Assembly (NCBI RefSeq): GCF_002699985.1
Contig: NZ_LKBT01000018.1
Location: forward strand, 1 to 64,000
Origin: Pseudomonas sp. ICMP 561
GTDB taxonomy: Bacteria; Pseudomonadota; Gammaproteobacteria; Pseudomonadales; Pseudomonadaceae
DNA length: 64,000 nucleotides
Direction of reading: 5' to 3'
In this document: positions 1 to 10,065 of the stretch, one piece after another
How the letters are laid out: each line of letters starts with the position of its first letter
Position numbering within the stretch: the first letter of the stretch is position 1
The notes under the pieces: model-generated
Told to the model about the DNA's origin: nothing
The model's input: the letters and a program-made list of their open reading frames with translations, nothing else
Database searches by the model: none
Translations under genes and position numbers: made by a program

Positions 1-83
1 CTTCCTCGAATAGGCCTTATACATAGATGCAACCGGGTAGCAGTGTTCAAAAAGCGGGTTGAAAGTAGGGGCGAGTCCATACA

Positions 84-172
84 TAGGACCGGCTTCAGCC
101 GGGAGGGCGTCGGGATATTTACCCAATATCCTTCGCCAGAAATACCCCCCTCCCGGCTAAAGCCGGTCCTAC
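84..172. repeat. REP doublet (inverted pair)
   Basis: Two facing REP-like arms of about 24 bp, taggaccggcttcagccg... on the left and its near-perfect reverse complement on the right, are separated by about 40 bp. The same kind of element recurs at 3789-3878. This type of extragenic palindrome is common in Pseudomonas. It lies downstream of the helicase gene that ends at 240. Confidence 0.85.
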
Positions 173-239
173 GAGATTGCAGGCAAACACAGAATCTTCA
201 CATAAAAACAGTGCTGTCTCAGTGACATTGGGGCGATAT

Positions 240-2759
240 CTAAATGTTTTCCTTACGACCACGCCTGTCCTCGAAAAACGGCTTGTCTGCCGGTATCCGG
301 TCCGACGCCTTGGTCGTATTCACTCCTTCCTTCGCGCTGCCATCGATATACCAATAGCAATGCCGCACGGCCCGGGTGATCGCCACGTAGGCCAGCCGCA
401 GAACCTCGTCTTTCTGCGCATTGTCGAAAGCATCGGTATCTCCGGGATTGCCTAATCCAGCCTGACGGTAAAGCTGATTTTTGTACGGCGAGTGGGTCAG
501 ATGCTGACAATCGCCCAGCAGGAATACTGCGTCAGCCTGCAGACCTTTAGCACTGTGATAAGTCAGTTGTTTAAAGCGGCGAGATTGAGGCGGCAGCGCA
601 TAATCTGCATTCACTAAAGCTTGTAACTTACTGGATAACATAGCTTTATCGCTGCTCTTTCGGTACAGCAACAGGATCGAATCACCGTCGTTGTAGTGCT
701 CGATCAAACGCTCGGCCAGGGCCTCGTCATCTCTCTCCAGCACCGTAACCGGTAGCAACTCCTGCGCCGCACCGCTGGCTTTGGCTTTCTTGCCCGCAAT
801 GGCAGGTGCCGCGCGCACGATGTGCTCGGCCGCATCAATGATGTACTGATGACTGCGGTAATTGTCACTGAGCATGACCTTGGTGGTCGCAGGCGCAGGA
901 AACTCCTTGGGAAACTCCATGAAGAACTTCGGTGAGCTGCCACGCCAGCCATAGATCGATTGCCAGTCATCCCCGACACACAGCAGCGAGGCATGCTGCG
1001 CGGTCCGCCCGATATGCAGATCAGACCCGCGACGCCGAATTTCACGCAAACAGGCGCGCACCCACGAAACGATCTGCGGCGAGACGTCCTGAAACTCATC
1101 GATCATCAAATGGGCCAATGGCCTGAGCTGATGATCGCCCACCAGCTTCAGGTTTTCCGGCGAGTTCTCGCCAAACAGGGCGAACATCCGGTTATAGGTC
1201 ATCACTGGCGGCGTCTGGGTCAGCAAGTGATTTTCGAAGGCCTTCCAGAACAAACTTAGCGCTTCAAAGAAATAGCGGTCGGGATCGTTATTGGAAAAGC
1301 TCATTTCGGCAACGGCTGCGGGCACATCCAGCCCCAGATTTTCGATAAAACCCGCCGCCGCAACAAAGCTGTCCAGCAACGGCGCGGCGCTCAGATCGCC
1401 CTTGACCTTGTAATCGAACCCAGGCCCGGCAACGGCTGCGCCTGACAAGGATTGCAACACACGGCTACCCGCCTCATAACTATCCAGCCAAATCAAAGGC
1501 TTGCGGCAGAAAGCTTGAAACAGCGTGCGCTTGATGACCCACTCCGCCCAGATCGGCAATTTCGCTCCCGGGCGTTTCATCTGCTGGTCTTCGGATGGGT
1601 CAAAGCCGAGTACCACCCAGGCATCCAGCTCTGCGATATAGCCGTGCAGATGAAAGCCAAAGCCGTTGATCTCGACAGTCTGCCGCATGGGCTCGACGCC
1701 TTTGATGGGCCAGGCCCTGGCACGAATCCACAAGTCTTCGATGGTGTCGCACAGCTCTTCATCGCGTTTGGCCGACAACTCGGTGACCGTCACCCGTTTC
1801 TGTACATCGGGGTGGTCGCGCTCCAGCTCCTTGAGCTGCAGCGCCTGGCGGTACAACGGTGCCATCACATCGCGGAAACGTTCGTTACTGGCATAGAGGT
1901 CGCGATAACACAGGTTCAGTTGCTGACGCTGAGCGTCATTGATGCGCAGATCAAAAGGATTGCTGTCCGCACCCTCCTCCAGTCCCGCCGTGGATTGAGC
2001 GCCGAGGTTTTCAAAAGCAGTGAGCTTCTCAAGGCCCGGCATGCTGCGCACCAGCGGCAGAATCCGCGAGTGAAAGGTACGCACCACGTCCCGCGCCTGC
2101 TTCTGGTCCAGACTCAGACCCCAGCAGGCAAATATCTCGACCAGTTTATTGACGAAGTCCTTGCGCGACTCGCGGGTGAAGGTCACCACGGTCATGGAGT
2201 CCAGTTCGAAACCCAGGTAATGACTGAGCAGCAGGATGCGCAACACCAGCGAAGTCGACTTGCCCGCGCCCGCCCCGGCGATGACGTAAGTCGATGGCGT
2301 GTCACTGAAGATCATCTTCCACTGCGCAGCGCTGGGTTGCGCATGGGCGGGTAACTTCTGCCCGACGTCGGCCTTCATGCGTTTCTTGATGTCCGCGCTC
2401 AGCGGCAGACGCCAGTCATCGAACAAATGATCATCGACTTTCGGCCCACGATGCTCATTCGGACGCGTGTCGCGGATTACCAGAACCTTGCGGCCCTCTT
2501 CGATACCGTCCAGGTGCCCCTCGGCGTAGCCCTCTTCGACACCCTGCAAGTGACCGTTGAGGTAACCGTCGGCATGGCTTTGAGTCCAGGACGGTGGATG
2601 TTGCGCGCCCAGACGATTCAACCCGCGCCCCAACAGTCGCGAGAGCAAGCGTTTGATCAGAGACAGCTGGTTGGGTGGCGTCAGATCGGATTCGGTATGG
2701 GCGGGAACATCAACAGGCAGATTGTCTGGCACGCAGGCTCCAGGGCACAGGTAAAACAA
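240..2759 (-). CDS. UvrD/Rep-family superfamily 1 DNA helicase
   Basis: This 839-residue protein should be a 3'-5' DNA translocase acting in repair or replication-fork rescue. All SF1A motifs are visible in order: Walker A GAGAGKST (about residues 161-169), motif Ia FTRESR, motif II DEFQD, motif III GDDWQSIYGWRG, motif IV DNYRS, motif V YHSAKGLQAD and motif VI YVAITRA. The first 110 residues are not helicase core; they contain a short glycine-periodic stretch (GYLNGHLQGVEEGYAEGH, about residues 65-82). The start is a TTG without a clear Shine-Dalgarno site and no ATG occurs before residue 128, so the N-terminus is uncertain. It resembles UvrD-domain proteins rather than UvrD itself. Family assignment is firm; specific role unknown. 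Confidence 0.9.
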   Translation of the reverse strand: MFYLCPGACVPDNLPVDVPAHTESDLTPPNQLSLIKRLLSRLLGRGLNRLGAQHPPSWTQSHADGYLNGHLQGVEEGYAEGHLDGIEEGRKVLVIRDTRPNEHRGPKVDDHLFDDWRLPLSADIKKRMKADVGQKLPAHAQPSAAQWKMIFSDTPSTYVIAGAGAGKSTSLVLRILLLSHYLGFELDSMTVVTFTRESRKDFVNKLVEIFACWGLSLDQKQARDVVRTFHSRILPLVRSMPGLEKLTAFENLGAQSTAGLEEGADSNPFDLRINDAQRQQLNLCYRDLYASNERFRDVMAPLYRQALQLKELERDHPDVQKRVTVTELSAKRDEELCDTIEDLWIRARAWPIKGVEPMRQTVEINGFGFHLHGYIAELDAWVVLGFDPSEDQQMKRPGAKLPIWAEWVIKRTLFQAFCRKPLIWLDSYEAGSRVLQSLSGAAVAGPGFDYKVKGDLSAAPLLDSFVAAAGFIENLGLDVPAAVAEMSFSNNDPDRYFFEALSLFWKAFENHLLTQTPPVMTYNRMFALFGENSPENLKLVGDHQLRPLAHLMIDEFQDVSPQIVSWVRACLREIRRRGSDLHIGRTAQHASLLCVGDDWQSIYGWRGSSPKFFMEFPKEFPAPATTKVMLSDNYRSHQYIIDAAEHIVRAAPAIAGKKAKASGAAQELLPVTVLERDDEALAERLIEHYNDGDSILLLYRKSSDKAMLSSKLQALVNADYALPPQSRRFKQLTYHSAKGLQADAVFLLGDCQHLTHSPYKNQLYRQAGLGNPGDTDAFDNAQKDEVLRLAYVAITRAVRHCYWYIDGSAKEGVNTTKASDRIPADKPFFEDRRGRKENI

Positions 2760-3011
2760 AAGTGGCCTATGGTCGCGCGATTCGACTTTCAGCTCCAGTA
2801 AATGCTTTTCGATCAGGCAATTAGCCGATCAAGTGCAGGTCAAGTAGAGAATAACTGCCACCTTAAATATCGAATTAACAGATAGCTTAAAGCGAGTATT
2901 TACGCTTTTTATCGATACATATTTGATCAATCATGGCTGCCATCGATAACCGAACAACGTTCAGCAGCCCGGGCCTACAATCATGCCCGCTTCTGCACAG
3001 GAGGCCACACC

Positions 3012-3707
3012 ATGCTGCAATTACGACCTTTCAACACTCTGGGCGGCGCCAACCACGGCTGGCTGGACGCACACCACCATTTCTCGTTCGCTGAATATTA
3101 CGACCCAAAACGCATGAACTGGGGTCAACTGCGAGTCTGGAACGATGACGTGATTCAAGCCGGTACCGGCTTCCCGAAACATCCACACCGGGACATGGAA
3201 ATCATCACCTACGTTCGTGAAGGTGCCATTACTCACGAAGACAGCCTTGGCAATAAAGGCCGAACCGAAGCAGGCGATGTCCAGGTGATGAGTGCCGGGA
3301 CCGGTGTCGCTCACAGCGAGTACAACCAGGAATCGACAGCGACCAAAATCTTCCAGATCTGGATCATGCCGAATGAAACCGGCGCAGCGCCTTCCTGGGG
3401 TGCCAAACCGTTTCCGAAAGGTGATCGCGAAGGTTTCGTGACCCTGGCAAGCGGCAAATCGGGTGATGACGTAAGCCTGCGTATTCGAGCGGATGCACGT
3501 CTGGTGGCCGCCAACCTGAAAGCCGGCGAAAGTGCCGAATACCAGATGGATGCCGGTCGACGCGCTTACCTGGTACCGGCGACCGGCAGCATTGAGGTCA
3601 ACGGTTTACAAGCGAACGCCCGGGACGGCGTTGCCGTTGAAGACGAGCGCGTACTGCGAGTGACGGCTATCGAAGACAGCGAAATCGTACTGGTCGACGT
3701 GGCTTGA
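3012..3707 (+). CDS. Pirin family protein (bicupin)
   Basis: A 231-residue bicupin of the pirin/YhhW family; relatives bind one metal and some have quercetin 2,3-dioxygenase activity. The N-terminal cupin carries the family metal ligands: the segment FPKHPHRDME holds the two histidines, and HSEYN and the downstream glutamate lie in the second cupin motif. Length matches YhhW. The start is an ATG seven bases after a strong AGGAGG. It is a single-gene unit ending in a strong terminator at 3728-3758. The physiological substrate cannot be told from sequence. Confidence 0.93.
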   Translation: MLQLRPFNTLGGANHGWLDAHHHFSFAEYYDPKRMNWGQLRVWNDDVIQAGTGFPKHPHRDMEIITYVREGAITHEDSLGNKGRTEAGDVQVMSAGTGVAHSEYNQESTATKIFQIWIMPNETGAAPSWGAKPFPKGDREGFVTLASGKSGDDVSLRIRADARLVAANLKAGESAEYQMDAGRRAYLVPATGSIEVNGLQANARDGVAVEDERVLRVTAIEDSEIVLVDVA

Positions 3708-3727
3708 GTAATCGCTGCACATGAAAA

Positions 3728-3758
3728 AGCCCGGACTCTCGCGAGTCCGGGCTTTTTT
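3728..3758 (+). terminator. Rho-independent terminator of the pirin gene
   Basis: A perfect 11-bp stem (agcccggactc / gagtccgggct) with a 4-nt loop is followed by a run of T, 20 bp after the pirin stop codon. Confidence 0.95.
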
Positions 3759-3788
3759 GTGGAAAGTTTCAGCTTGAAACGCAGCCCC

Positions 3789-3878
3789 GTAGGACTGGCT
3801 TCAGCCGGGAGGGCATTATTTCTGGCGAACGATAATTGCTGAATGTACTGGCCCCCTCCCGGCTAAAGCCAGTCCTAC
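3789..3878. repeat. REP doublet (inverted pair)
   Basis: Facing arms gtaggactggcttcagccg and its reverse complement are separated by about 40 bp, the same class as the element at 84-172 with one base changed in each arm (ggact for ggacc) and compensated in the partner. It sits between the convergent ends of the pirin and phosphoglucomutase genes. Confidence 0.9.
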
Positions 3879-3894
3879 AGATCACCTGAATGCA

Positions 3895-5535
3895 TCAGGC
3901 AATCGCGGCATCCACCAGTACCTGAGCTTCTGCTACCAGACGCTTGAGGTGCTCTTCACCGATAAAACTCTCGGCGTAGATCTTGTAGATGTCCTCGGTA
4001 CCCGATGGCCGCGCAGCAAACCAGCCATTTCCAGTCATCACTTTCAAACCGCCAATCGCCTGATTATTGCCTGGCGCATGGCTGAGAACGCTCAGGATCG
4101 GCTCGCCCGCCAGTTCCGTTGACTTGACCTGATCCGGCGACAGTTTGCCCAGCGCCGCTTTCTGCTCAGGGCTGGCTTTGGCTTCGACGCGTGTCGAGAA
4201 CGGCTCGCCCAGTTGCTCAGTCAGTGTCTGGTAAATTTCGCTGGGATCGCGACCTTTACGAGCAGTGATCTCTGCAGCCAACAGCGCAGGAATCAGACCG
4301 TCCTTATCAGTGCTCCAGACCGTGCCGTCCTTGCGCAGGAACGACGCACCGGCGCTTTCTTCGCCGCCGAAACCCAGCGAACCATCGAACAGGCCTTCAG
4401 CAAAGAATTTGAAGCCGACTGGCACTTCGTACAGGCGACGACCAAGACGCGTAGCGACACGATCAATCATGCCGCTGCTGACCACGGTTTTGCCAACCGC
4501 TGCGTCCGCACGCCAGCCCGGACGGTTCTGGAACAGATAGTCGATAGAGACTGCCAGGTAATTGTTAGGAGCCAGCAGACCACCCGTTGGGGTTACGATC
4601 CCGTGGCGGTCGTGATCAGGATCGCAGGCAAATGCAACCTGATACTTGTCTTTCAGGCCAATCAGGCCCTGCATGGCAAAGTTGGATGACGGGTCCATAC
4701 GAATGCGGCCGTCCCAGTCAACGCTCATGAAGCGGAACGTCGGATCGACGAACTGGTTGACGACATCCAGATTCAGACCGTAGTGCTCGCCAATAGCCGA
4801 CCAGTAACGCACCCCGGCACCGCCCAACGGGTCTACGCCCAGGCGCAGACCTGCGTCGCGAATGGCGTCCATGTCGATGACGTTCTTCAGGTCAGCCACA
4901 TAGGTATTCAAATAATCATGACGATGGGTGGTGTCGGCACGCAGTGCTCGTTCGTGAGTGATACGGCTGACGCCCTGAATTTTTTCCGCCAGCAGTTCAT
5001 TGGCCTTGGCTTCAATCCACTTGGTGATATGGCTGTCTGCCGGACCGCCATTGGGAGGGTTGTACTTGAAGCCACCGCTTTCCGGCGGGTTGTGCGACGG
5101 CGTGATGACGATACCGTCTGCCAGGCCGGATGTGCGGCCACGGTTGTAGCAGATGATCGCGTGGGAAACCGCCGGGGTTGGCGTGTATTCGTCACCTTCG
5201 GAAATCATCACTTGCACACCATTGGCGGCAAGGACTTCCAGTGCGCTGGCAGCGGCCGGCGTGGACAAGGCGTGTGTATCAGCCCCCAGAAACAACGGTC
5301 CGTCGATGCCGTTGGCCTGACGGTACAGGCAAATCGCCTGACTGATCGCCAGAACGTGCCACTCGTTGAAGCTGAGTTCGAACGAGCTGCCACGGTGGCC
5401 GGAAGTGCCAAACGCTACGCGCTGGGTCGAAATCGATGCATCAGGCTGGCCGGTGTAATAAGCGGTAACCAGTCGCGGAATATCGACCAGCAACTGAGGT
5501 GGTGCCAGCTTGCCGGCGAAGGGACTGAGACTCAT
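3895..5535 (-). CDS. pgm: Phosphoglucomutase (alpha-D-glucose phosphate-specific)
   Basis: Interconverts glucose-1-phosphate and glucose-6-phosphate in the cytosol, linking glycolysis to trehalose, glycogen and cell-surface sugar synthesis. With the start chosen here the protein is 546 residues, the same as E. coli Pgm. Visible signatures are the phosphoserine loop [11 protein letters not shown] (Ser147), the magnesium loop DPDHDRHG, the sugar-binding GEESAG and the phosphate-binding [10 protein letters not shown] near the C-terminus. The ATG at 5535 follows GGAGG by four bases; an upstream in-frame start at 5586 would add 17 residues without homologous character and is rejected. Transcribed alone, convergent with the pirin gene. 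Confidence 0.97.
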   Translation of the reverse strand: MSLSPFAGKLAPPQLLVDIPRLVTAYYTGQPDASISTQRVAFGTSGHRGSSFELSFNEWHVLAISQAICLYRQANGIDGPLFLGADTHALSTPAAASALEVLAANGVQVMISEGDEYTPTPAVSHAIICYNRGRTSGLADGIVITPSHNPPESGGFKYNPPNGGPADSHITKWIEAKANELLAEKIQGVSRITHERALRADTTHRHDYLNTYVADLKNVIDMDAIRDAGLRLGVDPLGGAGVRYWSAIGEHYGLNLDVVNQFVDPTFRFMSVDWDGRIRMDPSSNFAMQGLIGLKDKYQVAFACDPDHDRHGIVTPTGGLLAPNNYLAVSIDYLFQNRPGWRADAAVGKTVVSSGMIDRVATRLGRRLYEVPVGFKFFAEGLFDGSLGFGGEESAGASFLRKDGTVWSTDKDGLIPALLAAEITARKGRDPSEIYQTLTEQLGEPFSTRVEAKASPEQKAALGKLSPDQVKSTELAGEPILSVLSHAPGNNQAIGGLKVMTGNGWFAARPSGTEDIYKIYAESFIGEEHLKRLVAEAQVLVDAAIA

Positions 5536-5666
5536 ACAACCTCCATGAAAAGCAGAATAGAAATAATGCTGGCTGCTGTACGACACAAGAAAACGATCAG
5601 CGGCGCGGCAGTTTACTGGCAGTTGGACCTTGTTGCTCGGCTATCGATCCCTAAGTCGTTGAACGT

Positions 5667-8012
5667 TCATAGCTGCCACCAGCGCGGGAGTAACTGACGC
5701 ACCTTCGGCTCGGCAAATCGATCATCGATCAGCATGACCACGCCTTGATCCTGCTGCCCTCGAATCACTCGCCCCGCCGCTTGCACGACCTTTTGCACCC
5801 CTGGGAAGAGGTAGGTGTAATCGTAGCCCGCGCCGAACAACACAGCCATGCGTTGCTTGATCTGCTCATTGACGGGGTTGAGTTGAGCCAGCCCCAGCGT
5901 CGCAATGAATGCACCGATCAATCGCGCGCCCGGCAAGTCGATGCCTTCGCCAAACGCGCCACCCAGTACGGCGAAGCCGATGCCCTGACTTTCCAGGGTG
6001 AAACGATCGAGAAAGCCCTGACGATCACTTTCGCTCATGCCTCGCGCCTGCTGCCAGATCGGGATTTTTGGATGGCTTTGCTGCATCAAATCCGCGACTT
6101 GCTGCTGATAATCAAAACTGCTGAAGAACGCCAGATAGTTGCCCGGTCGAGCCTGAAACTGTTCAGACAAAAGCTCCACGATGGGCGCCAGTGACGCCTG
6201 ACGATGGGTGAATCGTGTGGAAATACGACTGATGATCTGCACGTCCAGCTGTTCGCGACTGAAAGGCGATTCCACATCAATCCACGCGGTATCCGTGGGT
6301 AAACCCAACAGATCAGCGTAATAGTGGCGCGGACTCAGGGTTGCCGAGAACAACACGCTGCTCCGGGCCGCTGTAAGCCTGGGTCGAATGAAACGGGCAG
6401 GCACTACATTGCGCAGGCACAATCTGGAATAGCTGCGCTTGCTGCTCAGCGCCCTTTTGCTGATATCGAACACAAAATGCTCGTCGAACAACTCGGCGAT
6501 GCGCACAAACGCAATCGCCTCAAAATAAAAGTTTTGCAGCGCGCCATTCATTGCATGAGGGTGATCATTGAAATAATCCCCCATGGATGCGACGCACAGG
6601 TTCAGGCTTTGCAGAAATTTGCCCGGGGTTTCGGCATAGGCCTGATACGGAGCAACCTGCTCCTTGTGCAGCGCATTCCATTCACGATTCAAGCGTTGCA
6701 GGGTTTTCTGCAACGCTTCGGGTGCCGTCTGGCGCAACGTGCTCAGGTTCTGCTGATCCAGGCTGGCGCTGTACATCTGCCTGGCTCGCTCGACCATGTT
6801 GTGGGCTTCGTCAACCAACACCGCAACGCGCCACTGATTGAACTGGCTGAGCCCGAACAACAAGCCGCTGAGATCGAAATAGTAGTTGTAGTCAGCAATC
6901 ACCACGTCCGCCCAGCGCGCGATCTCCTGACTGAGGTAGTACGGGCAGACCTCATGAGCAAGTGCCACATCACGCATACCGGCCTGGTCCAGCCACGGAG
7001 CGTACAACGCAGCACTGCGCGCCGCCGGCAAACGGTCATAAAAACCCTTGGCCAGCGGGCAGGAATCGCCATTGCAGGCTTTATCCGGATGCTCGCAAGC
7101 CTTGTCCCGGGCGACCAGCTCCAGCACGCGCAATTTCAACTCCGGCGCACTCGTACGGATCACTCTCAACGCATCCAGCGCCAGCTTGCGGCCAGGCGTT
7201 TTGGCGGTCAGGAAGAACACTTTGTCCAGCTTCTGCGTCGGCGCAGCCTTGAGCATCGGAAACAAAGTGCCAATGGTTTTACCAATACCGGTGGGCGCCT
7301 GCGCCATCAGGCAACGGCCGGTGCTGACCGCCTTGAAAACCGATTCCGCCAGATGACGCTGACCGGTACGGAAACTCCCGTGAGGAAATTTCAGCTGGTT
7401 TAACTGTTGATTACGCCCACTGGAGTGCTCCAGCTCCTGCTCTGCCCAGCGCAAAAATATGGCGCAATGTCGCTGAAAGAATGCCTGCAGGGTCGGCGCG
7501 GTAAAGCGCTCACGAATTAACGTTTCCTGTTCGGTGACAATGTTGAAATACACCAGTGCCAGATTGACTTCGTCCAGCTGCAATTGCTGGCAGAGGAGCC
7601 AGCCGTAGACCTTCACCTGCGCCCAGTGCAACTGCCGGTGATTGTCCGGCATCGTTGACAATTCGCCGCGGTAAGTCTTGATCTCCTCCAACTGGTTCAG
7701 TGCCGGGTCATAACCATCGGCCCGACCACGAATCCTCAGTTGCTGATATTCACCCGACAGTGAAACCTCTGACTGATAACCGGGACCGCGTCGCGCCGCA
7801 ACACTGCGATGCCCCGCGATGCCTTCCTGTGCGGTAGGAGATGGCGTGAAGCGCAGATCAAGGTCGCCTGCTTTGGCGGTGAACTCGCACAGCGCACGCA
7901 CCGCGACAAGATAACGAGCCTGATCAGCGGGATCAGGCGCCAGGGAGCGCAGCTCTTGAGTGCTGATCCCGGTTCCTGTTTCAGAGCTGATGGATGAAGA
8001 AATGACGGTCAC
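5667..8012 (-). CDS. XPD/DinG-type SF2 DNA helicase with N-terminal PD-(D/E)XK-like domain
   Basis: An about 781-residue SF2 helicase, probably for DNA repair. The N-terminal 200 residues look like a PD-(D/E)XK nuclease fold: GRADGYD followed by LEEIKTYRG gives the acidic and E-x-K positions (about residues 97-113). The helicase core follows: Walker A APTGIGKT (about 239-246), an insert with several cysteines typical of the XPD iron-sulfur domain (CEHPDKAC, C, C), DEAH box VDEAHN, SATL, and motif VI QAAGRVIRGQ. The start is ambiguous: an open frame runs to a TTG at 8114, but the extra 34 residues look non-coding, so the GTG at 8012 is preferred. E. coli DinG lacks the nuclease-like domain. 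Whether the nuclease is active is unknown. Confidence 0.88.
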   Translation of the reverse strand: MTVISSSISSETGTGISTQELRSLAPDPADQARYLVAVRALCEFTAKAGDLDLRFTPSPTAQEGIAGHRSVAARRGPGYQSEVSLSGEYQQLRIRGRADGYDPALNQLEEIKTYRGELSTMPDNHRQLHWAQVKVYGWLLCQQLQLDEVNLALVYFNIVTEQETLIRERFTAPTLQAFFQRHCAIFLRWAEQELEHSSGRNQQLNQLKFPHGSFRTGQRHLAESVFKAVSTGRCLMAQAPTGIGKTIGTLFPMLKAAPTQKLDKVFFLTAKTPGRKLALDALRVIRTSAPELKLRVLELVARDKACEHPDKACNGDSCPLAKGFYDRLPAARSAALYAPWLDQAGMRDVALAHEVCPYYLSQEIARWADVVIADYNYYFDLSGLLFGLSQFNQWRVAVLVDEAHNMVERARQMYSASLDQQNLSTLRQTAPEALQKTLQRLNREWNALHKEQVAPYQAYAETPGKFLQSLNLCVASMGDYFNDHPHAMNGALQNFYFEAIAFVRIAELFDEHFVFDISKRALSSKRSYSRLCLRNVVPARFIRPRLTAARSSVLFSATLSPRHYYADLLGLPTDTAWIDVESPFSREQLDVQIISRISTRFTHRQASLAPIVELLSEQFQARPGNYLAFFSSFDYQQQVADLMQQSHPKIPIWQQARGMSESDRQGFLDRFTLESQGIGFAVLGGAFGEGIDLPGARLIGAFIATLGLAQLNPVNEQIKQRMAVLFGAGYDYTYLFPGVQKVVQAAGRVIRGQQDQGVVMLIDDRFAEPKVRQLLPRWWQL

Positions 8013-8174
8013 AACCTGAAATGCCGGTACTGGATGGGCATACAGATAACAGCACCGGTTATATCTGGCAAATACAAATGGATCGGCGGGGCCTGGATGA
8101 TTCAGGTTATGCAAGGATCTTTGGGGATTGCTCTATGCCCTGGCGCAGCGCAATTCCCCAAGCAAACACTGGAC

Positions 8175-8246
8175 TGTAGGAGCTGCCGAAGGCTGCGATC
8201 GCGGTTTATCAGGAGAAATGCTTCGCAGCCTTCGGCAGCTCCTACA
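8175..8246. repeat. REP doublet
   Basis: tgtaggagctgccgaaggct and the reverse complement agccttcggcagctcctaca face each other across about 30 bp. This is a classic Pseudomonas REP pair, in the gap upstream of the XPD-like helicase. Confidence 0.9.
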
Positions 8247-8340
8247 GAAAATGCATTTCAATCCAGCAGTTTGCACGTTGTTTGACGAGAGCCGCCCCGG
8301 TGTCACTGACACCGCGCTGTCGCGCAGCAAACATTGGATC

Positions 8341-8429
8341 TGTAGGAGCGCACGAGCACCGCGAGGCCGCGATGGCGGTGTATCAGACAGGACGCAATCG
8401 CTGCCTCGCGATGCTCGTGAGCTCCTACA
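8341..8429. repeat. REP doublet, second type
   Basis: Arms tgtaggagcgcacgagc... and ...gctcgtgagctcctaca form an imperfect inverted pair. A further half-element (taggagcagcttcagccgcgag) follows at about 8468-8489, so the 400-bp gap between the helicase and the PP-loop gene is essentially a REP cluster. Confidence 0.85.
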
Positions 8430-8517
8430 GAAAATCATTCCAGGTCAAGTGATTGCATTTTGTTTGATAGGAGCAGCTTCAGCCGCGAGAGCGTTTCACG
8501 GCCAGGCGACCGCGCGG

Positions 8518-10023
8518 TCAACGCCCCGAAAGCACCTCAACGACATTGCTACCCGTTTGCGGGTCGACGGTCATGACCCCTCTCTTGTCGGGATCGGAGG
8601 CGCGCACCCGGGCAATGATGGAGGTCGGGTCGTTGAAATCCACGCGTTTTTTGCGGTACAGGCTCTGCAAGCCTTCAAGGGTCAGCCCGCTTATATCAAC
8701 CAGCCATTGCAGAACCTGATCGGGTGCGGCCATGCCCTGCAAGGCTTTATGCAAGTCCGGCAAGGCGACCAGCATGCCGGGATGCAGACGCCGCAGGAAA
8801 CCCTCTAGCTCTCGCCCTTCATTGACGAAAGGCGAAAACAGCAGGCAAATCAGCTGTGCTTCGCTGACCCCAAAACCTTCCTGCGCAAACGTGGCCGCCA
8901 GCTCGCGACGGGACGCAATGCCCTCCTCGCTGGCATAGGCGCTCATGGCCTGATCGATCAGGCGTTGAGGCATGCCTTTACTACGCATCATTGCTTTGGC
9001 CAGTTGCAAATACTCCTCGACACCCTCGGCATAACTACGCCCCTGGACATACTGCACTTTCAACCCGCGCATGTGCGCCATCAACAACGGGTTTGCGCAA
9101 TCGGATTCACTAAAACTGAATGCAAGGTCCTCAAAGCGGAACCCCAGGAATTCGGTCAGCAGCTTCCAGTGCTCTTCGGCATTGCTGACGATCAGGTCAG
9201 AGATGGCAATGAATGCTGGCGCCCCCGCTTTGTTTGTAACGCTAACGGGAGCGATCAACTGGTCCCCTGCCTCATCATTTGTCCCGTACAGCTCCTGCTG
9301 GTAGGACTGGCTGATGCTGCCAACAACACTCAACATCGTGTTGAAATTCTGGTTTCCCGAATCGCTGAAACGATGCGCAGTACCGGGCGCCAGGCGCATG
9401 ACCCACGTGACGTACTGTTTTTGCTCCTTGCGCGAATCGCCACTCACCACCGCATCGACCCCGCCGCCCCAGGTGGTAGCCAGCTCAAAGAACTCGGCGA
9501 TGCCCAGGTAACAGCTGTTGCAGAACGTGGTCCGGCCGTCCCCGGCAGAAACATGACCATTGACCAGCATGTCCGAACGATTCTGCTCCCGTCCGGCACG
9601 GGACATGGGCACATCGGGCTCAAAGACTCTGACCACCTGATGATCAACCTCCAGCAGTTCCACTCGAGGGTCGTCATGCAGAAACAGTGCTGAATAGGTC
9701 CGCTGGATATTCTCCATGACTGCCGGGGTAATGCCGGCATGGCGCATGTTGGCGACACGCAGGTTGAAGGTGGCAGGTGCGCGCCCGGCAATGCTCAACT
9801 GGGCGGCTCGCAGCAGCGCCACGGTATAGGCGCTGTCCTTGCCGCCACTGAAGGGCACCAGCACATTGAAACTTGAAATACGCTCAATGCCGCCTGCGGC
9901 CACGATCAATCGCTGAATCAGCAACTGCAGCGCCGTGCGCTCTGCTCGTCGAAAATAACCCAGCAGCCGCTGCAGCACTTGCTGATAGACGTAGTTCATC
10001 GCCTGTTCGTGAATGGAGCTCAT
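8518..10023 (-). CDS. PP-loop (N-type ATP pyrophosphatase) protein of unknown role
   Basis: A 501-residue protein with a PP-loop nucleotide-binding motif PFSGGKDSAYT near residue 52, as in enzymes that adenylate a substrate before adding sulfur or nitrogen (PAPS reductase, asparagine synthetase, tRNA-thiolation and N-acetyl-sugar amidotransferase families). FCNSCYLGIAEFF about 130 residues later supplies a C-x2-C pair that could bind metal or sulfur. The C-terminal 200 residues are helical and unassigned. The ATG at 10023 follows GGAG by nine bases; the frame extends 14 codons further but without an initiation signal. It stands alone, with REP elements downstream and AT-rich DNA upstream, which fits horizontal acquisition. 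Substrate unknown. Confidence 0.8.
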   Translation of the reverse strand: MSSIHEQAMNYVYQQVLQRLLGYFRRAERTALQLLIQRLIVAAGGIERISSFNVLVPFSGGKDSAYTVALLRAAQLSIAGRAPATFNLRVANMRHAGITPAVMENIQRTYSALFLHDDPRVELLEVDHQVVRVFEPDVPMSRAGREQNRSDMLVNGHVSAGDGRTTFCNSCYLGIAEFFELATTWGGGVDAVVSGDSRKEQKQYVTWVMRLAPGTAHRFSDSGNQNFNTMLSVVGSISQSYQQELYGTNDEAGDQLIAPVSVTNKAGAPAFIAISDLIVSNAEEHWKLLTEFLGFRFEDLAFSFSESDCANPLLMAHMRGLKVQYVQGRSYAEGVEEYLQLAKAMMRSKGMPQRLIDQAMSAYASEEGIASRRELAATFAQEGFGVSEAQLICLLFSPFVNEGRELEGFLRRLHPGMLVALPDLHKALQGMAAPDQVLQWLVDISGLTLEGLQSLYRKKRVDFNDPTSIIARVRASDPDKRGVMTVDPQTGSNVVEVLSGR

Positions 10024-10065
10024 GCTGATGCACTCCTTTGCATTCCCCAACGAAGTGCGTTGCAA

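Noticed and set aside
1452-2354. 300-codon plus-strand frame opposite the UvrD-like gene
   Set aside because: Antisense to well-conserved helicase motifs; typical high-GC shadow frame.
6324-7403. 359-codon plus-strand frame opposite the XPD-like helicase
   Set aside because: Antisense to DEAH and iron-sulfur motifs; no initiation signal and low-complexity Gln/Arg composition.
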